A DNA stretch of 64,000 bases from the NCBI RefSeq assembly GCF_001275675.1, contig NZ_LITM01000009.1, forward strand, positions 419,141 to 483,140, in the 5' to 3' direction. The position numbers and the translations under genes are program-made. The stretch is from Lysinibacillus sp. FJAT-14745. GTDB lineage: Bacteria > Bacillota > Bacilli > Bacillales_A > Planococcaceae. Positions 18,577 through 27,403 of the stretch are shown piece by piece (within the stretch, counting starts at the first letter, position 1; each line of letters starts with the position of its first letter). Below the pieces are notes generated by a model. That model did no database searches, was not told where the DNA came from, and worked only from the letters and a program-made list of their open reading frames with translations.

Positions 18577-20112
18577 TTAATTTTTCGGGATCATGACAAT
18601 CATTTTTGTCCCGACGCCAACTTCACTTTCTACCTGAATGCGACCATGATGCGCTTCTACTAAGTGCTTCACAATTGCAAGCCCTAACCCTGTCCCCCCA
18701 GAATTCCGGCTTCGCGCACGGTCCACACGGTAAAACCGTTCAAAAACACGGGCAATTTCATGCTTTTCTATTCCTATACCTTGATCTTCTATTTCAAGAA
18801 TGCCGTACGTTTCATTTTCCTTTAATCGAATCGTAACGGTTGTATTTTCTGGAGAGTACGTTATGGCATTGGTAATTAAATTAGTAACAATTTGAATGAT
18901 ACGATTCGCATCACCCATAACTTGAACATCACGTTCTATATCAACATGAAAGCTCATATTTTTCTCATCCAGACGAGGTCCTGTCAGCTCTGCTCCACGT
19001 ATAAGTACATCTTGCAAGCCCATCGGCATAATATTAACGGTAAAACCATGCTGTTCAATTTTCGATAACTCCAGTAAATCCTGGATAAGCATCTGCAGAC
19101 GGTTACTTTCCTTATTAATGATCTCTAAAAAAGATAGCAGCATTTTTTCATCCTTATAGGCACCATCCAGTAAAGTTTCAGAAAAGCCTTTAATAGATGT
19201 AATAGGTGTACGCAATTCATGGGATACATTTGCTACAAAGTCCTTACGAATCTGCTCTAAACGAATAAGCTCCGTAATATCATGCATAACGATAACGACA
19301 CCAAGCCATCGACCATGATCTCCTATAACAGGGGCTCCATACACTTCCTTATTATATAGCTCCTGTTGGACCTCCATTTTAATTTGTTGACGATAAGGCA
19401 TTTCTGTTAAAAACACATGGTCGATAAATTGCTCAAGTGATTTAGGTAAGCCAATTGTACGAAAAACTTTTCCTTGTACGTCGTCAATTTGCATACCGAA
19501 ACGCTCTAAAAATACACGGTTTACGATAGATATATTCCCCTCACGTCCAATCATCATGAGGGAGCTTCCCATGTTTTCAATTAACGTTTTAAGTCTTTCC
19601 TCTTCTACCTCGCGAATCGTCGTAATGTCCTGTAAGTTACGCGCTAAAATATTGATGGAGTGACTAAGTGGTATCATACGTTCACGCTCATTTTCATGAG
19701 CACGAGCACGGTAATTCCCCTTCGCCAGCTCAAGTGCTGTATCTGTCACGTTATCAATAGGAGCAGTGAAATTTCGAATCATATAGCGACTTACAATAGC
19801 TATTAAAATAAGTGCTATTATAAAAAGAATTGCTAGCACTACATAAAGTCGCGCATGAACATACGATAGAAGAGAATCTGTTTCCTCATTGTTTTGAGCA
19901 GTATATAGTGCCTCTTTATCTTCTTTTGATAGTGCAATTTTTCGTTCATCTACTACTTGGTTAATGGATTCTTGCATCTGTAAGCTAGCCTGCTCATTGT
20001 ACTGTTCTATATAAACAGGAAAAAGCTGACCTATAACAATCATTAGGACAGCTAATATCGATCCAAGCAATAGCATGAATGTCAAGAATAAGCGGTTGCT
20101 CATTGATTTCAT
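18577..20112 (-). CDS. phoR: Sensor histidine kinase PhoR
   Basis: Membrane kinase partner of PhoP in the phosphate-limitation response. 511 aa: membrane segment about 7-29, short extracytoplasmic loop, second segment about 90-110, HAMP (RNFTAPIDNVTDTALELAKG), PAS (IENMGSSLMMIGREGNISIVN), HisKA box VANVSHELRTPITSIKG, and HATPase with NLITNAITYS, DQGIGIE and GTGLGLAIVKHLVE. ATG overlaps the phoP stop by 4 nt. The next gene upstream of phoP is MaoC-like, not the mdh seen upstream in B. subtilis; mdh is 4 kb away here. Confidence 0.93.
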   Translation of the reverse strand: MKSMSNRLFLTFMLLLGSILAVLMIVIGQLFPVYIEQYNEQASLQMQESINQVVDERKIALSKEDKEALYTAQNNEETDSLLSYVHARLYVVLAILFIIALILIAIVSRYMIRNFTAPIDNVTDTALELAKGNYRARAHENERERMIPLSHSINILARNLQDITTIREVEEERLKTLIENMGSSLMMIGREGNISIVNRVFLERFGMQIDDVQGKVFRTIGLPKSLEQFIDHVFLTEMPYRQQIKMEVQQELYNKEVYGAPVIGDHGRWLGVVIVMHDITELIRLEQIRKDFVANVSHELRTPITSIKGFSETLLDGAYKDEKMLLSFLEIINKESNRLQMLIQDLLELSKIEQHGFTVNIMPMGLQDVLIRGAELTGPRLDEKNMSFHVDIERDVQVMGDANRIIQIVTNLITNAITYSPENTTVTIRLKENETYGILEIEDQGIGIEKHEIARVFERFYRVDRARSRNSGGTGLGLAIVKHLVEAHHGRIQVESEVGVGTKMIVMIPKN

Positions 20113-20825
20113 GTCGTCTTCGGCTCCTCGAACTTATAACCAAGGCCACGAATCGTTTTGATGAACATCGGCTTACGGCTATTTTCCTCGATTTTATCGC
20201 GAAGGTGGCTTATGTGCACATCCACAATTCGTGTATCGCCAGCAAAGTCATACTTCCATACAGCACTTAATAGCTGATCACGTGTTAAAACACGGTTTTT
20301 ATTTTCAAGTAAATAAATGAGTAGCTCAAATTCCTTTGGTGTAAATTCTAGTGCCTCATCCTGTAAAAATACTTCAAAACGCTCTGGAAAAACACGCAAT
20401 TGTCCAAATTCATACATTTTCTCATGTGGCCCATTCTTATCTTCAACCACTATATTTTGAGTAAAACGTCTTAAAACAGCCTTTACCCGTGCTAACACTT
20501 CGCGCGGACTAAAGGGTTTCGTCATATAATCATCCGCCCCTAGCTCTAGACCAAGTACTTTATCGAACTCGTCATCCTTTGCTGTTAGCATAATAATAGG
20601 TGTATTCATACGTTGTTGACGAATTTGTTTACAAACCTCCATACCATCAAGCCTTGGAAGCATCAAATCTAATAAAATTAAATCTGGCTGTATGTCAATT
20701 GCCTTATCAAGACCCTCTTGACCATCCGCAGCTGTTTCTACAACATATCCAGCCTGCTCTAAATTATATTTCAATAATGTCGCAATAGAAAATTCATCTT
20801 CTACAACTAAAATCGTTTTTGTCAT
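20109..20825 (-). CDS. phoP: Response regulator PhoP
   Basis: OmpR-family DNA-binding response regulator. Receiver domain 1-120 with acidic pair Glu9/Asp10, phospho-acceptor Asp53 in LILLDLMLPRLDG and Lys103 in DDYMTKPF; C-terminal winged helix with FTPKEFELLIYLLENK and RTIRGLGYKFE. 238 aa. A perfect 9-bp stem-loop (20845-20868) lies immediately upstream of the ribosome site. Pairs with phoR by 4-nt overlap. Confidence 0.95.
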   Translation of the reverse strand: MTKTILVVEDEFSIATLLKYNLEQAGYVVETAADGQEGLDKAIDIQPDLILLDLMLPRLDGMEVCKQIRQQRMNTPIIMLTAKDDEFDKVLGLELGADDYMTKPFSPREVLARVKAVLRRFTQNIVVEDKNGPHEKMYEFGQLRVFPERFEVFLQDEALEFTPKEFELLIYLLENKNRVLTRDQLLSAVWKYDFAGDTRIVDVHISHLRDKIEENSRKPMFIKTIRGLGYKFEEPKTT

Positions 20826-20844
20826 GTGTAAAGCCTCCGTTAGT

Positions 20845-20868
20845 GATTTGAAACCCCCATTTCAAATC
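20845..20868 (-). other. Stem-loop before phoP
   Basis: GATTTGAAA / TTTCAAATC with a 6-nt loop, just past the MaoC-like stop and before the phoP SD. No T run follows, so it is not a typical terminator. It may set mRNA stability or be an operator. Confidence 0.5.
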
Positions 20869-20877
20869 TCAAGACGT

Positions 20878-21318
20878 CTATAAAGCAAGTGGTGGTGTTA
20901 CCAATAAAGTACCCTCAATCATAAGCTGCTTCTGCTCATTATATGAGTGTACCGATACAGTAATTGTATTTTGTACTTTATTTACTTCTGTTACCTCTAA
21001 AAGAGTATCAAATAATTCATAATGATAGAGTGGTTCTAAATATTTTATATGTTGCTCAATAATTCGTGCACCTGGTCCAGGAATATACTTTGACACAGCT
21101 GACGTAATAATACCATTTAACATGATTGTTGGTACGATTGGCTTTTGAAAAGGTGTCATCGCAGCATAATCATGTTGAATATAAAGCGGATTATTATCAT
21201 TCGTAAGTCCTAAATAAAGCAGTAAATCCTTATCTTCTATTTTTTCAGTAATATGAATCTTCTCGCCAACTGTAATTTCATCAATAGTGAGACCAAGCTT
21301 ACTGTTTTTTTGAAGCAA
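20878..21318 (-). CDS. MaoC-like hot-dog dehydratase
   Basis: Hot-dog-fold protein of the MaoC type, possibly acting on acyl-CoA or acyl-ACP. Core NDNNPLYIQHDYA resembles the hydratase motif, and KPIVPTIMLNGIITS is the central helix. The position normally occupied by catalytic His after N-P-L is Tyr, with a His three residues later, so activity is uncertain. I choose a TTG start (21318, 146 aa; MLQKNSKLGLTIDEITVG) after GGGG; an ATG at 21354 is an alternative. It ends 52 nt before phoP and may be co-transcribed with it. Confidence 0.75.
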   Translation of the reverse strand: MLQKNSKLGLTIDEITVGEKIHITEKIEDKDLLLYLGLTNDNNPLYIQHDYAAMTPFQKPIVPTIMLNGIITSAVSKYIPGPGARIIEQHIKYLEPLYHYELFDTLLEVTEVNKVQNTITVSVHSYNEQKQLMIEGTLLVTPPLAL

Positions 21319-21420
21319 AAATACGCCAACCCCTTTTCTATCATATACCTTCATAGTATCAATTTTATTCCAAAAGTACAACGAAAAGCAGAATTACCAT
21401 TATGTCTTCATTCAGCTTTG

Positions 21421-21490
21421 TTTTATCTGCGTGAAAACGAAGCGACAGCAACATTGTTTATCCATAACGAAAGCAAAGCCTCAGCTACTA
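21421..21490 (+). repeat. Solitary loop module of family 1
   Basis: GTGAAAACGAAGCGACAGCA and a following AACGAAAGCAAAGCCTCAGC resemble the tandem module found in R2, R4 and R9, but here it lies just outside the R5 half element. Degenerate. Confidence 0.5.
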
Positions 21491-21517
21491 TTACACCAAG
21501 GCGAAATTGATAACGAG

Positions 21518-21580
21518 GATTGAATTCCGTTCCGATTGGGCGCTTTCTTAGGGGGGGCGTCCGATGAGACCCTCACCTTC
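21518..21580 (+). repeat. Family 1 half element, copy R5
   Basis: Left arm only: GATTGAATTCCGTTCCGATT, GGGCGCTTTCTTAGGGG, GGCGTCCGATGAGACCCTC. The right arm is missing and the sequence runs into the 3' end of the carboxypeptidase gene (stop at 21590). The flank ATAACGAG also matches other copies. Confidence 0.75.
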
Positions 21581-21589
21581 CTTGAATTT

Positions 21590-22474
21590 CTACACGTTTT
21601 CAGGAAATACTGTCACAATCACACCATCCATATTATTGCCCGATATTTCATAACGAAGATTGGCTGGCACATTAATAGTGGTATTTTTAGTAACTGGATA
21701 ATAAAAGACCTCATATTTTTGACCATTTACAGTAGCAGAAATATGTTTTTCTTCTTTTAGATAGTCTAAATATTCCTCTAAAACAAAATTCTTTTCTTTC
21801 ATAATCGCACTATGTGGTAAACCGACATAGCGGATATGCCATGGTTCATTCATAATTCCCGTTATGTCCGTTTTATCCTCTGGATAACGTAGAGTAAACC
21901 CGTATTTCCAAGCGTTCTTTGCAATCCACTCTCCCTCAGGTGCTACCTCCATTTTCCCTTGGGTACTTCCCACATCAAGCGATAAACCTAAATTGTGTTC
22001 GCTGTAACCTGCTGGCAAGGCACGATTAGAACCCATTTCTTTATAAAGTTTAGCTTGCTCATCAAATCCTCGAAAACCACTCGAAATTAAAAAATTAGAA
22101 AATCCATCTTCTTCCGCATCAAGAGTCATATTCGAAAATTTACTTGCTATATTTTCGGATAAATATGTTTCTTTATTAAACACTCTGTATCCTTTTACCA
22201 ATTCTTTATGAGCATATAAATTGATGACATCTGATTTTATACTTTCATTGTGAACTGGGTGCTTACTGTTGACCAAAAGTAAATTTCCTTGATAAATTTG
22301 TTCTACTGGAATTTCTACCTTTTTTATATTTCCAGAAGAAAACTTACCCTCCACTTCATTCTCATTATAGGCATTTAATATTACTCCTTCTTCACCTTGA
22401 AAGAACGGTACTATCTTAAAGGCTGTTACACCCAAACATATTGCAAAAATTAATAAAAAGCCCTTCTTTTTCAT
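21590..22474 (-). CDS. VanY-type D-alanyl-D-alanine carboxypeptidase (1)
   Basis: Probable zinc carboxypeptidase that trims peptidoglycan stem peptides. 294 aa with an N-terminal signal/anchor (KKGFLLIFAICLGVTAFKIV). The catalytic domain has SSGFRGFDEQ, the zinc motif SEHNLGLSLDVG and EPWHIRYVG; the C-terminal 60 residues (NGQKYEVFYYPVTK) form an extra beta-rich extension. GGGAG precedes ATG. Half of repeat R5 sits directly after the stop, so the 3' end may mark a repeat insertion or deletion. A second VanY-type gene lies 500 bp upstream. Confidence 0.88.
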   Translation of the reverse strand: MKKKGFLLIFAICLGVTAFKIVPFFQGEEGVILNAYNENEVEGKFSSGNIKKVEIPVEQIYQGNLLLVNSKHPVHNESIKSDVINLYAHKELVKGYRVFNKETYLSENIASKFSNMTLDAEEDGFSNFLISSGFRGFDEQAKLYKEMGSNRALPAGYSEHNLGLSLDVGSTQGKMEVAPEGEWIAKNAWKYGFTLRYPEDKTDITGIMNEPWHIRYVGLPHSAIMKEKNFVLEEYLDYLKEEKHISATVNGQKYEVFYYPVTKNTTINVPANLRYEISGNNMDGVIVTVFPENV

Positions 22475-22733
22475 TCTTAACTTCTCCCTTATTCTTCTTT
22501 ACTTAAAAGATTATAAGTTAAACTAATTAAGAATAAAGTAGGATAAATCTTAAATTTATCTTAAATTACGTACTTAAAATATGAAGCTATCTTAACTATT
22601 TTGTTTACTTACCTCTTGTTGAAATAAAACCCTCAAATCCACTATTTTGAAAACAATTTCTATTTTAACATTAACTTCAATATGTACCTAAAAATACTCT
22701 TTTCATCTTCAACTAAACCGCTAGTTTAAGTAG

Positions 22734-22766
22734 AAAAAGGCTCTACTCCTAATTGAAGTAAAGCCC
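22734..22766 (-). terminator. Second terminator-like hairpin
   Basis: Leftward GGGGCTTTACTTCAATT/AGGAGTAGAGCC followed by TTTTTC. With the hairpin at 22867 it would insulate the downstream carboxypeptidase gene. Confidence 0.5.
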
Positions 22767-22866
22767 CTCTGGATAGGATACATGTCAAGCCACTTCATAA
22801 CAAAATCACCCTTAAAAGAACTGTTCAAATTAGTGTTGACATTCCAACCATTCAATTTTTTTACTC

Positions 22867-22902
22867 AAAAAAGAGCCCCTATTCTTCAATAGGAACCCTC
22901 TA
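22867..22902 (-). terminator. Terminator of second VanY-type gene
   Basis: Leftward AGAGGGTTCCTATT, GAAG loop, AATAGGGGCTCT, then six T, about 85 nt after the stop at 22986. Confidence 0.75.
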
Positions 22903-22985
22903 AATTAATTTCTTCCACACATATCATTGGAGGAATTTTTACTTTTTTGATACTCATTGTTATTTTCTATTTCTGCTCACAGGTG

Positions 22986-23663
22986 CTACTTATAATATTC
23001 TTCTAATGTTAACCCTTTATTATATAACTCAGTGGCTAAATTTACACCAATATAACGAATATGCCATGGTTCATATTTGTAGCCAGTAATATTATCTTTG
23101 TCTTTTGGAAAGCGAATGATATATCCATATTTATGGGCGTTATCTGCAAGCCATGCTGCCTCTTCTGTATTCGCAAAACAGTCATCTGCTGCACAAGATC
23201 CATCAGAACCACTAACGTCAATTGCTAATCCTGATTGATGTTCGCTTGTTCCAGGAACAGCACTATATGTTCTTGCTTTTTCCATTCCATCTCTTTCAAC
23301 ATAATTATTAAATAGGGTTGTTTGAGTTTGAGAAGAACGATAGGCTGAAACACCTGCTAGATGAATATTCTGCTTATTCGCCGCATGGAACATTTTTTCG
23401 AGATACTTCGCTGCTTCTTCTCTCATCATTCTTTTTTCTATTTTTTCATTAAATATAAATGGAACATTTGGATAAACGAGATCTTTCGGTTCATAGCCTT
23501 CCGGAAAAGCATTTTGTTTGTTGACAAGAACGGTGATACTTTCAGGATCAGCGACAGTGTGTACTCCCGGTTGTATTTGTTGTTTGTTTTGTTCATTTCC
23601 GAAACAGCCAGAAACAATTAGAATCATCATGAGTAGTGCAATTGTGACTATTTTTTTTACCAT
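22986..23663 (-). CDS. VanY-type D-alanyl-D-alanine carboxypeptidase lipoprotein (2)
   Basis: Predicted lipoprotein: signal MVKKIVTIALLMMILIVSGC with lipobox Cys20. Catalytic domain has SAYRSSQTQ, zinc motif GTSEHQSGLAIDVSG, and EPWHIRYIG. 225 aa. It contains CAADDCFAN, a close Cys pair that could form a disulfide outside the cell. It shares its catalytic core with the gene at 21590 but lacks that gene's C-terminal extension. Its own terminator follows, so the two are probably separate transcripts. Confidence 0.9.
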   Translation of the reverse strand: MVKKIVTIALLMMILIVSGCFGNEQNKQQIQPGVHTVADPESITVLVNKQNAFPEGYEPKDLVYPNVPFIFNEKIEKRMMREEAAKYLEKMFHAANKQNIHLAGVSAYRSSQTQTTLFNNYVERDGMEKARTYSAVPGTSEHQSGLAIDVSGSDGSCAADDCFANTEEAAWLADNAHKYGYIIRFPKDKDNITGYKYEPWHIRYIGVNLATELYNKGLTLEEYYK

Positions 23664-24413
23664 ATTTATATGCCTCTTCTTTTATTAGTAATAAGAGCTC
23701 TTTCCGATAGAATTTCCAGTTGTTCCGGATAACTGGGGGATCTGTTGGATTTCCTATAGGAGATAGTCGCCTTTTGGCTCCCTCACTCTTTTTTTATGTT
23801 TTACCTGTTTGACCCTGGTTTACACGAGGGACCAAAAGGAAACTTCCATTTTAACCATTCAAAATAGTATAGCTAACAGGTGCTTACCTGCTTATTTGTG
23901 TTATCCAATTTAATACTTGTACGCCTCGTGCATTCGCTACTACGCACGAATTAGCTGTACATACCCACCGAGAGGAGAGAGTAAATTTCCCATTCACTTT
24001 CTTTCAAACCCTTTAACCAGCTTGCATTTACGTCCATTTTTCCGCACAAAAAATGCATGGTTTTTTGAGTGCGCTTAAAAACAGTTTTATAGAAGCTTAA
24101 GAGTTTCCAGTTTCGATGTTTTTTATGGTTGACATATCACCATTGGGCTTTTCAACCAAATTCCTTTATCTGTAAAAAAACAGTGTTCTTAGTAATGTTT
24201 TTATCGTGTTTTATCTCCCCTTCATCAAGATAGTACTAATTATAAAGAATAATTATTAATAAAAACTTAGGACATTTCTTAAGATTTAATGAAATTAAAG
24301 GGAGGTAATTTATAATAAGTATAAGGATAATGAGGAGAAATTGATTATTTGATGAGGAATTTTCTCGACAGAAGAAAAGGCAATATACCAGAAATGATTA
24401 TGGATGTATAGGG

Positions 24414-24660
24414 TCATGTTCTAAAAGTGGAATCAGTTCCGTTATTTAACCAAACTATATAGGCTATAACGAATATCGTAATTGTAAGTGTTCCTAGTAA
24501 ATTGGAGACTTTGGCATATAAGTATCTCCAGCTGCTACCATTCCTTATTGGCAGGATATAAATTTTCAATTTTATTTGAAGGTAAAGTTTGTGAATATAC
24601 AGGATTCCCCAATAACAAGGCAAGACTCAGTATGTTAAGCTTCCTAAAAAGCTCCAGATA
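24414..24660 (-). pseudogene. Possible remnant of a membrane protein gene
   Basis: Two neighbouring minus frames each carry protein-like text that would join by a frameshift near 24545: upstream LSLALLLGNPVYSQTLPSN and downstream YAKVSNLLGTLTITIFVIAY. No ribosome site fits the ATG at 24623. I do not recognise the family; chance open frames in AT-rich DNA are an equal explanation. Confidence 0.25.
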
Positions 24661-24751
24661 TTACTCATCTCTATTTTCTTGTATCCCGTAATTTGTAAGA
24701 ACATCTCTTTTTGACGCACTATTCGCCCTACTTTTTGATGTCTCTATACTC

Positions 24752-24786
24752 AAAAAAATCGAGTAGGAATGAATCCCACTCGATTT
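24752..24786 (-). terminator. Terminator of mdh
   Basis: Leftward AAATCGAGTGGGATT/CATTCCTACTCGATTT followed by T run, about 12 nt after the mdh stop. Confidence 0.88.
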
Positions 24787-24798
24787 CATAAACTCTTA

Positions 24799-25737
24799 TT
24801 AAGCTAAAACTTTCATAACGTCGCGGACAGCCTCTGCCGATTTATCTAAAGCTGCTTTTTCATTGTCTGTTAAATCAAGCTCAAAGATTTTTTCTATACC
24901 ATTTGCACCTAATAATGTCGGAACACCTAGATATAAATCATTGTAGCCATATTCGCCTTCTAAGTATGCAATAGATGGAAGTATACGTTTTTGGTCTTTA
25001 ATGATAGCTTCCGCCATTTCAATAAGCGCCGCTGAAGGAGCATAATATGCAGAACCATTACCAAGAAGGTTAACGATTTCAGCGCCACCTTTACGTGTAC
25101 GGTCAACAATCTCTTCAAGACGATCTGCCGGGATTAATGTTTCTAATGGAATACCACCAGCAAATGAGTAACGAGTAAGTGGCACCATTGTATCACCATG
25201 ACCACCTAAAACACAACCTGTAATGTCTTTTACCGAGATATTCAGTTCTTCAGCTACAAACGCACAAAAACGAGCCGTGTCAAGTACACCTGATTGACCT
25301 ATTACACGATTTTTAGGGAAACCAGTTTCTTTGAATACTGTGTAAGTCATTGCATCAACTGGGTTTGTAAGAACAAGGATTGTTGCATTTGGTGAGTACT
25401 TAGCAATTTCCTTGGAAACAGCTTTCATGACATCTTGATTAACTTGAACAAGATCGTCACGGCTCATACCTGGTTTACGAGCAACACCAGCAGTGATGAT
25501 TACTACATCAGAATCTGCAGTATCTGCATAATTAGAAGTACCTTTAACATAAGAATCATAGCCTTGCACTGGTGCAGCTTCCCACATATCTAGAGCTTTA
25601 CCTTTTGTTGGGTTTTCAGCTTGAGGAATATCCACTAACACTACATCACCAAGTTCTTTTTGAGCTGCTAAAAATGCTGCAGTAGCACCAGTAAAGCCGC
25701 TACCAATTACTGAGATTTTTTTTCGTTTCAGAGACAT
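24799..25737 (-). CDS. mdh: Malate dehydrogenase
   Basis: NAD-dependent oxidation of malate to oxaloacetate. 312 aa from [12 protein letters not shown]; this start follows AAAGGAG by 9-10 nt, whereas an upstream in-frame ATG at 25776 falls in the repeat-bearing leader. NAD motif GSGFTGA; substrate Arg in [11 protein letters not shown]; catalytic His in [13 protein letters not shown]-like MDH group, as in other Bacilli. It is the last of citZ-icd-mdh but a strong hairpin with T run (25905-25938) separates it from icd, so it may be partly uncoupled. Its 5' region carries a family 3 palindrome. Confidence 0.96.
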   Translation of the reverse strand: MSLKRKKISVIGSGFTGATAAFLAAQKELGDVVLVDIPQAENPTKGKALDMWEAAPVQGYDSYVKGTSNYADTADSDVVIITAGVARKPGMSRDDLVQVNQDVMKAVSKEIAKYSPNATILVLTNPVDAMTYTVFKETGFPKNRVIGQSGVLDTARFCAFVAEELNISVKDITGCVLGGHGDTMVPLTRYSFAGGIPLETLIPADRLEEIVDRTRKGGAEIVNLLGNGSAYYAPSAALIEMAEAIIKDQKRILPSIAYLEGEYGYNDLYLGVPTLLGANGIEKIFELDLTDNEKAALDKSAEAVRDVMKVLA

Positions 25738-25772
25738 TCGAATACGCTCCTTTAAAATTAGGTTATATTTAC

Positions 25773-25903
25773 TCAATTATGCCTCGGCATAATTGCGTCC
25801 GGAATCGGTTTTGTGCAAGCACAAAGAACTCCTTTCCGATTCTGTGACATCCGCCGGAGGCTTTACTTCTTTCAGCTGATGTTCAAACATCCACTGAAAG
25901 AAG
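25773..25903 (+). repeat. Family 3 repeat, full copy
   Basis: Starts with a perfect palindrome, arms CAATTATGCC/GGCATAATTG (25774-25795), then GCGTCCGGAATCGG pairing with CCGATTCTGTGAC, TTTGTGC/GCACAAA, and finally CTTCTTTCAG...CTGAAAGAAG. Several nested inverted repeats make it strongly structured. It lies in the leader of mdh. Confidence 0.8.
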
Positions 25904-25904
25904 T

Positions 25905-25938
25905 TAAAAGAGGGAGGAGAATAAATTCTCCTCCCTCG
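25905..25938 (-). terminator. Terminator between icd and mdh
   Basis: Leftward CGAGGGAGGAGAA, loop TTTAT, TCTCCTCCCTC then TTTTAAC. Stable and GC-rich. It should reduce read-through from citZ-icd into mdh. Confidence 0.75.
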
Positions 25939-26033
25939 AATAAACAAGTTCATCGTAAATATTTTATTAAGCTAAGGTCAATAGAAATTTACATTTCACC
26001 CTAATTATATCGGCAGAAATACTTCCGCTTTAA

Positions 26034-26066
26034 CTATAATTTCTATTTAAGAATAGAAAATTATAG
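26034..26066 (-). other. Hairpin over the icd stop
   Basis: CTATAATTTCTATT paired with AATAGAAAATTATAG, one bulge; the icd TAA (26061-26063) is inside one arm. AT-only stem without T run, so probably not a terminator. Confidence 0.4.
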
Positions 26067-27323
26067 GTTTTTGATTAATTCATTAGCGAATTCTGAACAT
26101 TTTACTTCTTTAGCGCCGTCCATTAAACGAGCAAAGTCGTAAGTTACAACTTTAGAAGAAATTGTTTTCTCTACAGATTTAGTAACCATGTCAGCTGCTT
26201 CTTGCCATCCTAAGTGTTCAAGCATTAATACACCTGAAAGTAATACTGAAGATGGGTTTACTTTATCTTGACCAGCATATTTTGGAGCTGTACCGTGAGT
26301 AGCTTCGAAAATCGCGTGTCCAGTTACATAGTTAATGTTTGCGCCTGGAGCGATACCGATACCACCAACTTGAGCAGCTAATGCGTCAGAGATATAGTCA
26401 CCGTTTAAGTTCATTGTAGCAACTACGTCGAACTCATTTGGACGAGTTAAGATTTGTTGTAAGAAGATATCAGCAATAGAATCTTTAACTAAGATTTTAC
26501 CAGCTGCTAAAGCGTCAGCTTGTGCTTTGTTCGCTGCTTCTTCACCTTGTTCAGCTTTAATAGCATCATATTGGTTCCAAGTGAATGTTTGATCAGCAAA
26601 TTCTTTTTCAGCTAATTCATAACCCCATTTTTTGAATCCACCTTCAGTGAATTTCATGATGTTACCTTTGTGTACTAAAGTAACAGATGGGCGTTTATGA
26701 TTAATAGCATATTCGATAGCAGAACGTACTAAACGCTCAGTACCTTCTTTAGATACAGGTTTTACACCGATACCAGAAGTTTCTGGGAAGCGGATTTTGT
26801 TAACACCAAATTCAGTTTGTAGGAAGTTGATGATTTTTTGTGCTTGTTCAGAACCAGATTCGAATTCGATACCAGCGTAGATGTCTTCTGTATTTTCGCG
26901 GAAGATAACCATTTCAACATCTTCTGGACGTTTAACTGGAGAAGGTACTCCATCAAAGTGACGTACTGGACGTAAGCATACATATAGGTCAAGCTGTTGA
27001 CGTAATGCTACGTTTAGAGAGCGGATACCACCACCGATTGGAGTAGTAAGAGGACCTTTGATTGCGATTAGGTATTCGTTAATTTTGTCTAAAGTTTCTT
27101 GTGGTAACCATTCACCAGTTTGGTTGAATGCTTTTTCACCAGCTAAAACTTCTAACCATTCGATTTTCTTTTCACCGTTGTAAGCTTTTTCTACTGCTGC
27201 GTCGATTACGCGTGATGCTGCAGCCCAAATATCTGGACCGATTCCGTCACCTTCGATGAAAGGAATCACTGGATTGTTTGGTACATTAAGTACGCCATTT
27301 TCAACTACAATTTTGTTTGACAT
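26061..27323 (-). CDS. icd: Isocitrate dehydrogenase (NADP)
   Basis: Oxidative decarboxylation of isocitrate to 2-oxoglutarate. 420 aa. Substrate loop [14 protein letters not shown] with Ser102, the residue phosphorylated in other bacterial ICDs; [13 protein letters not shown] at the N terminus; metal site [20 protein letters not shown]-site text [18 protein letters not shown] precedes ATG. Follows citZ by 80 nt containing a perfect stem-loop. Part of the TCA cluster. Confidence 0.97.
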   Translation of the reverse strand: MSNKIVVENGVLNVPNNPVIPFIEGDGIGPDIWAAASRVIDAAVEKAYNGEKKIEWLEVLAGEKAFNQTGEWLPQETLDKINEYLIAIKGPLTTPIGGGIRSLNVALRQQLDLYVCLRPVRHFDGVPSPVKRPEDVEMVIFRENTEDIYAGIEFESGSEQAQKIINFLQTEFGVNKIRFPETSGIGVKPVSKEGTERLVRSAIEYAINHKRPSVTLVHKGNIMKFTEGGFKKWGYELAEKEFADQTFTWNQYDAIKAEQGEEAANKAQADALAAGKILVKDSIADIFLQQILTRPNEFDVVATMNLNGDYISDALAAQVGGIGIAPGANINYVTGHAIFEATHGTAPKYAGQDKVNPSSVLLSGVLMLEHLGWQEAADMVTKSVEKTISSKVVTYDFARLMDGAKEVKCSEFANELIKNL

Positions 27324-27352
27324 TGATGTTGCCTCCTAAATTCATAATCATA

Positions 27353-27378
27353 GGACTGTGTTATTAGTAACACAGTCC
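27353..27378 (-). other. Perfect stem-loop between citZ and icd
   Basis: GGACTGTGTTA, loop TTAG (plus strand), TAACACAGTCC: 11 perfect pairs and a 4-nt loop. No T run on the transcribed strand. Likely a processing or stability element that adjusts icd relative to citZ, or a weak terminator. Confidence 0.6.
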
Positions 27379-27403
27379 CAAATATTCTAGCATATTTTCC
27401 GAA

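Larger units (their letters stand above)
22475..22985. other. Gap between the two VanY-type genes
   Basis: AT-rich. Holds two leftward terminator-like hairpins (22867-22902 and 22734-22766) and otherwise no gene or recognisable repeat. Confidence 0.5.
23664..24798. other. 1.1-kb stretch without a convincing gene
   Basis: No long open frame fits a known protein. Around 24355-24412 a plus frame reads MRNFLDRRKGNIPEMIMDV then stops after 19 codons. Minus frames at 24400-24660 contain hydrophobic text (LLGTLTITIFVIAYIVWLNN) in one frame and LLLGNPVYSQTLPSNKIENL in another, as if a membrane protein gene had been broken. No family 1-3 repeat occurs. The mdh terminator lies at 24752-24786. Confidence 0.45.

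Noticed and set aside
21590-23663. Vancomycin resistance cluster
   Set aside because: Only VanY-type carboxypeptidases are present; no VanRS, VanH, VanA or VanX-like genes in the window.
23700-24100. Insertion sequence remnant
   Set aside because: No terminal inverted repeats, target duplication or transposase motifs could be recognised.
24488-24691. 67-codon plus-strand frame
   Set aside because: No ribosome site, and opposite to the protein-like minus frames; likely chance.
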